Source of the DNA: Cedecea neteri
Lineage (GTDB): Bacteria; Pseudomonadota; Gammaproteobacteria; Enterobacterales; Enterobacteriaceae
Assembly: GCF_000758325.1 (NCBI RefSeq)
Contig: NZ_CP009459.1
Coordinates: forward strand, 682,001-746,000
DNA length: 64,000 bases
Reading direction: 5' to 3'
Part shown: positions 63,313 through 64,000 of the stretch, one piece after another
How positions within the stretch are numbered: the first letter of the stretch is position 1
Layout of the letters: each line of letters starts with the position of its first letter
The notes under the pieces: generated by a model
What the model was told of the DNA's origin: nothing
What the model saw: the letters and a program-made list of their open reading frames with translations, nothing else
Database searches by the model: none
Position numbers and translations under genes: made by a program

Positions 63313-64000
63313 GTTCTGCTTCCTGATTTGCTAAAGGTGGTAGCCCGAAAGCGGGCAATAAGTCTTCGAAACGATCGAACACAACGTCCGGGTTGCTCAG
63401 CCCAATCGCTTCGCCATAGTTATAGCCCCAGGTCAGGCCGACGCTCGGGCAGCCAGCCGCCTGTGCAGCCTGAATGTCATTGCGGGAATCGCCGACAAAA
63501 AGCAGCTCATCCGCAGCCAGCCCCAGGGTTTCCATGACTTTGTACAGCGCTTCCGGGTGTGGCTTCTTCTCTTTCACATCGTCACCGCCGATGATGGTCT
63601 GGAAATAATGGGCAATGCCCAGATCTTCCAGCAGCGGCGTGACAAAAGGCGTGGGTTTGTTGGTGACGACGGCGAGCGGCAGGCCTTTCTCTTTCAGAGC
63701 AGCAAGCGTTGCGGCTACGCCCGGGAACAAGAAGCTCCCCTCTTCCACCGTTTCCGTATAGTAGCGGTCGAACAGTTTGCGCGCCATATTCAACTGGGCG
63801 AGGTCGGGTTCTTTATCTTTCAGCGACCACTTAAGCGCCCGCTGCATCATGATATCTGCACCGTTGCCGATCCAGGTGACGACGCGATCTTCACCTGCCA
63901 CTGGCAGTTCAAGCGCATAAAGCGCCAGATCAACGGCCTGACTCAGGCCAAGCGCCGTGTCGATGAGCGTGCCGTCGAGATCGAAGGCAACGCCCCGAAT
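63305..64000 (-). CDS. gph: Phosphoglycolate phosphatase, N-terminus cut by window edge
   Basis: A HAD-superfamily phosphatase that hydrolyses 2-phosphoglycolate formed in DNA repair. The frame is open to the window edge: the last 33 codons include the HAD motif I DLDGTLID, so the true start (about 8-10 codons further) lies outside. Motif II is in VVTNKPTPF, Lys in KKPHPEALY and motif III in [10 protein letters not shown]. The cap region between WIGNGA and ARKLFDRYY is about 12 residues shorter than in E. coli K-12. The GTG at 63901 is not the start. Confidence 0.96.
   Translation of the reverse strand: MRGVAFDLDGTLIDTALGLSQAVDLALYALELPVAGEDRVVTWIGNGADIMMQRALKWSLKDKEPDLAQLNMARKLFDRYYTETVEEGSFLFPGVAATLAALKEKGLPLAVVTNKPTPFVTPLLEDLGIAHYFQTIIGGDDVKEKKPHPEALYKVMETLGLAADELLFVGDSRNDIQAAQAAGCPSVGLTWGYNYGEAIGLSNPDVVFDRFEDLLPAFGLPPLANQEAEHE

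Overview
The window is chromosomal backbone of a gamma-proteobacterium of the family Enterobacteriaceae. Nearly every protein aligns over its full length with its Escherichia coli counterpart from memory, and the gene order follows the E. coli dprA/def to trpS/gph segment. What differs are a few local insertions and losses. The genus cannot be fixed from the sequence alone; something in the Enterobacter/Cedecea/Kosakonia/Klebsiella range is plausible. I see no tRNA, rRNA, CRISPR array, transposase, integrase or prophage gene.

Layout. 1-45: first codons of dprA (minus). 174-4434: def-fmt-rsmB-trkA (plus), then mscL, facing arfA, zntR and yhdN. 6186-19842: the alpha (rplQ to rpsM), spc (rpmJ to rplN) and S10 (rpsQ to rpsJ) ribosomal-protein operons, all minus, with their promoters, terminators and sites for feedback by S4, S8 and L4. 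20231-21498: an orphan short prepilin peptidase and bfr-bfd. 21714-26118: the str operon (tufA-fusA-rpsG-rpsL), followed by tusBCD and yheO. 28350-32932: fkpA, slyX, slyD and yheV-kefB-kefG. 33054-45432: yheS, a LysE-type exporter, yheTU-prkB, yhfA/crp, yhfK, argD-pabA, ppiA and tsgA. 45608-49278: an accessory trio of a glutathione S-transferase, a large flavin/iron-sulfur oxidoreductase and a LysR regulator. 49456-54712: nirBDC-cysG for nitrite reduction and siroheme synthesis. 54741-62171: the yhfS-yhfZ operon (minus). 62308-64000: trpS and a truncated gph.

How the parts work together. The first half is translation machinery: initiator formylation and deformylation, rRNA methylation, most ribosomal proteins, RNA polymerase alpha, SecY, elongation factors, tRNA thiolation and ribosome rescue. 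The middle holds ion and metal homeostasis (TrkA, KefBG, MscL, ZntR, Bfr/Bfd) and folding factors (FkpA, SlyD, PpiA). The nir-cysG operon pairs a siroheme enzyme with the enzyme that makes its cofactor, behind a promoter with FNR and NarL/NarP sites in the E. coli geometry.

The parts least explained by known biology are the GST/oxidoreductase/LysR trio between tsgA and nirB, and the yhf operon. The yhf operon is a conserved catabolic-looking cluster with two PLP enzymes, a phosphotriesterase homologue, a phosphopentomutase-like enzyme, a membrane carrier and two regulators, and its substrate is not deducible here. Compared with E. coli K-12 the gsp cluster, chiA, yhfG-fic, yhfL and the frl operon are missing from their usual places.
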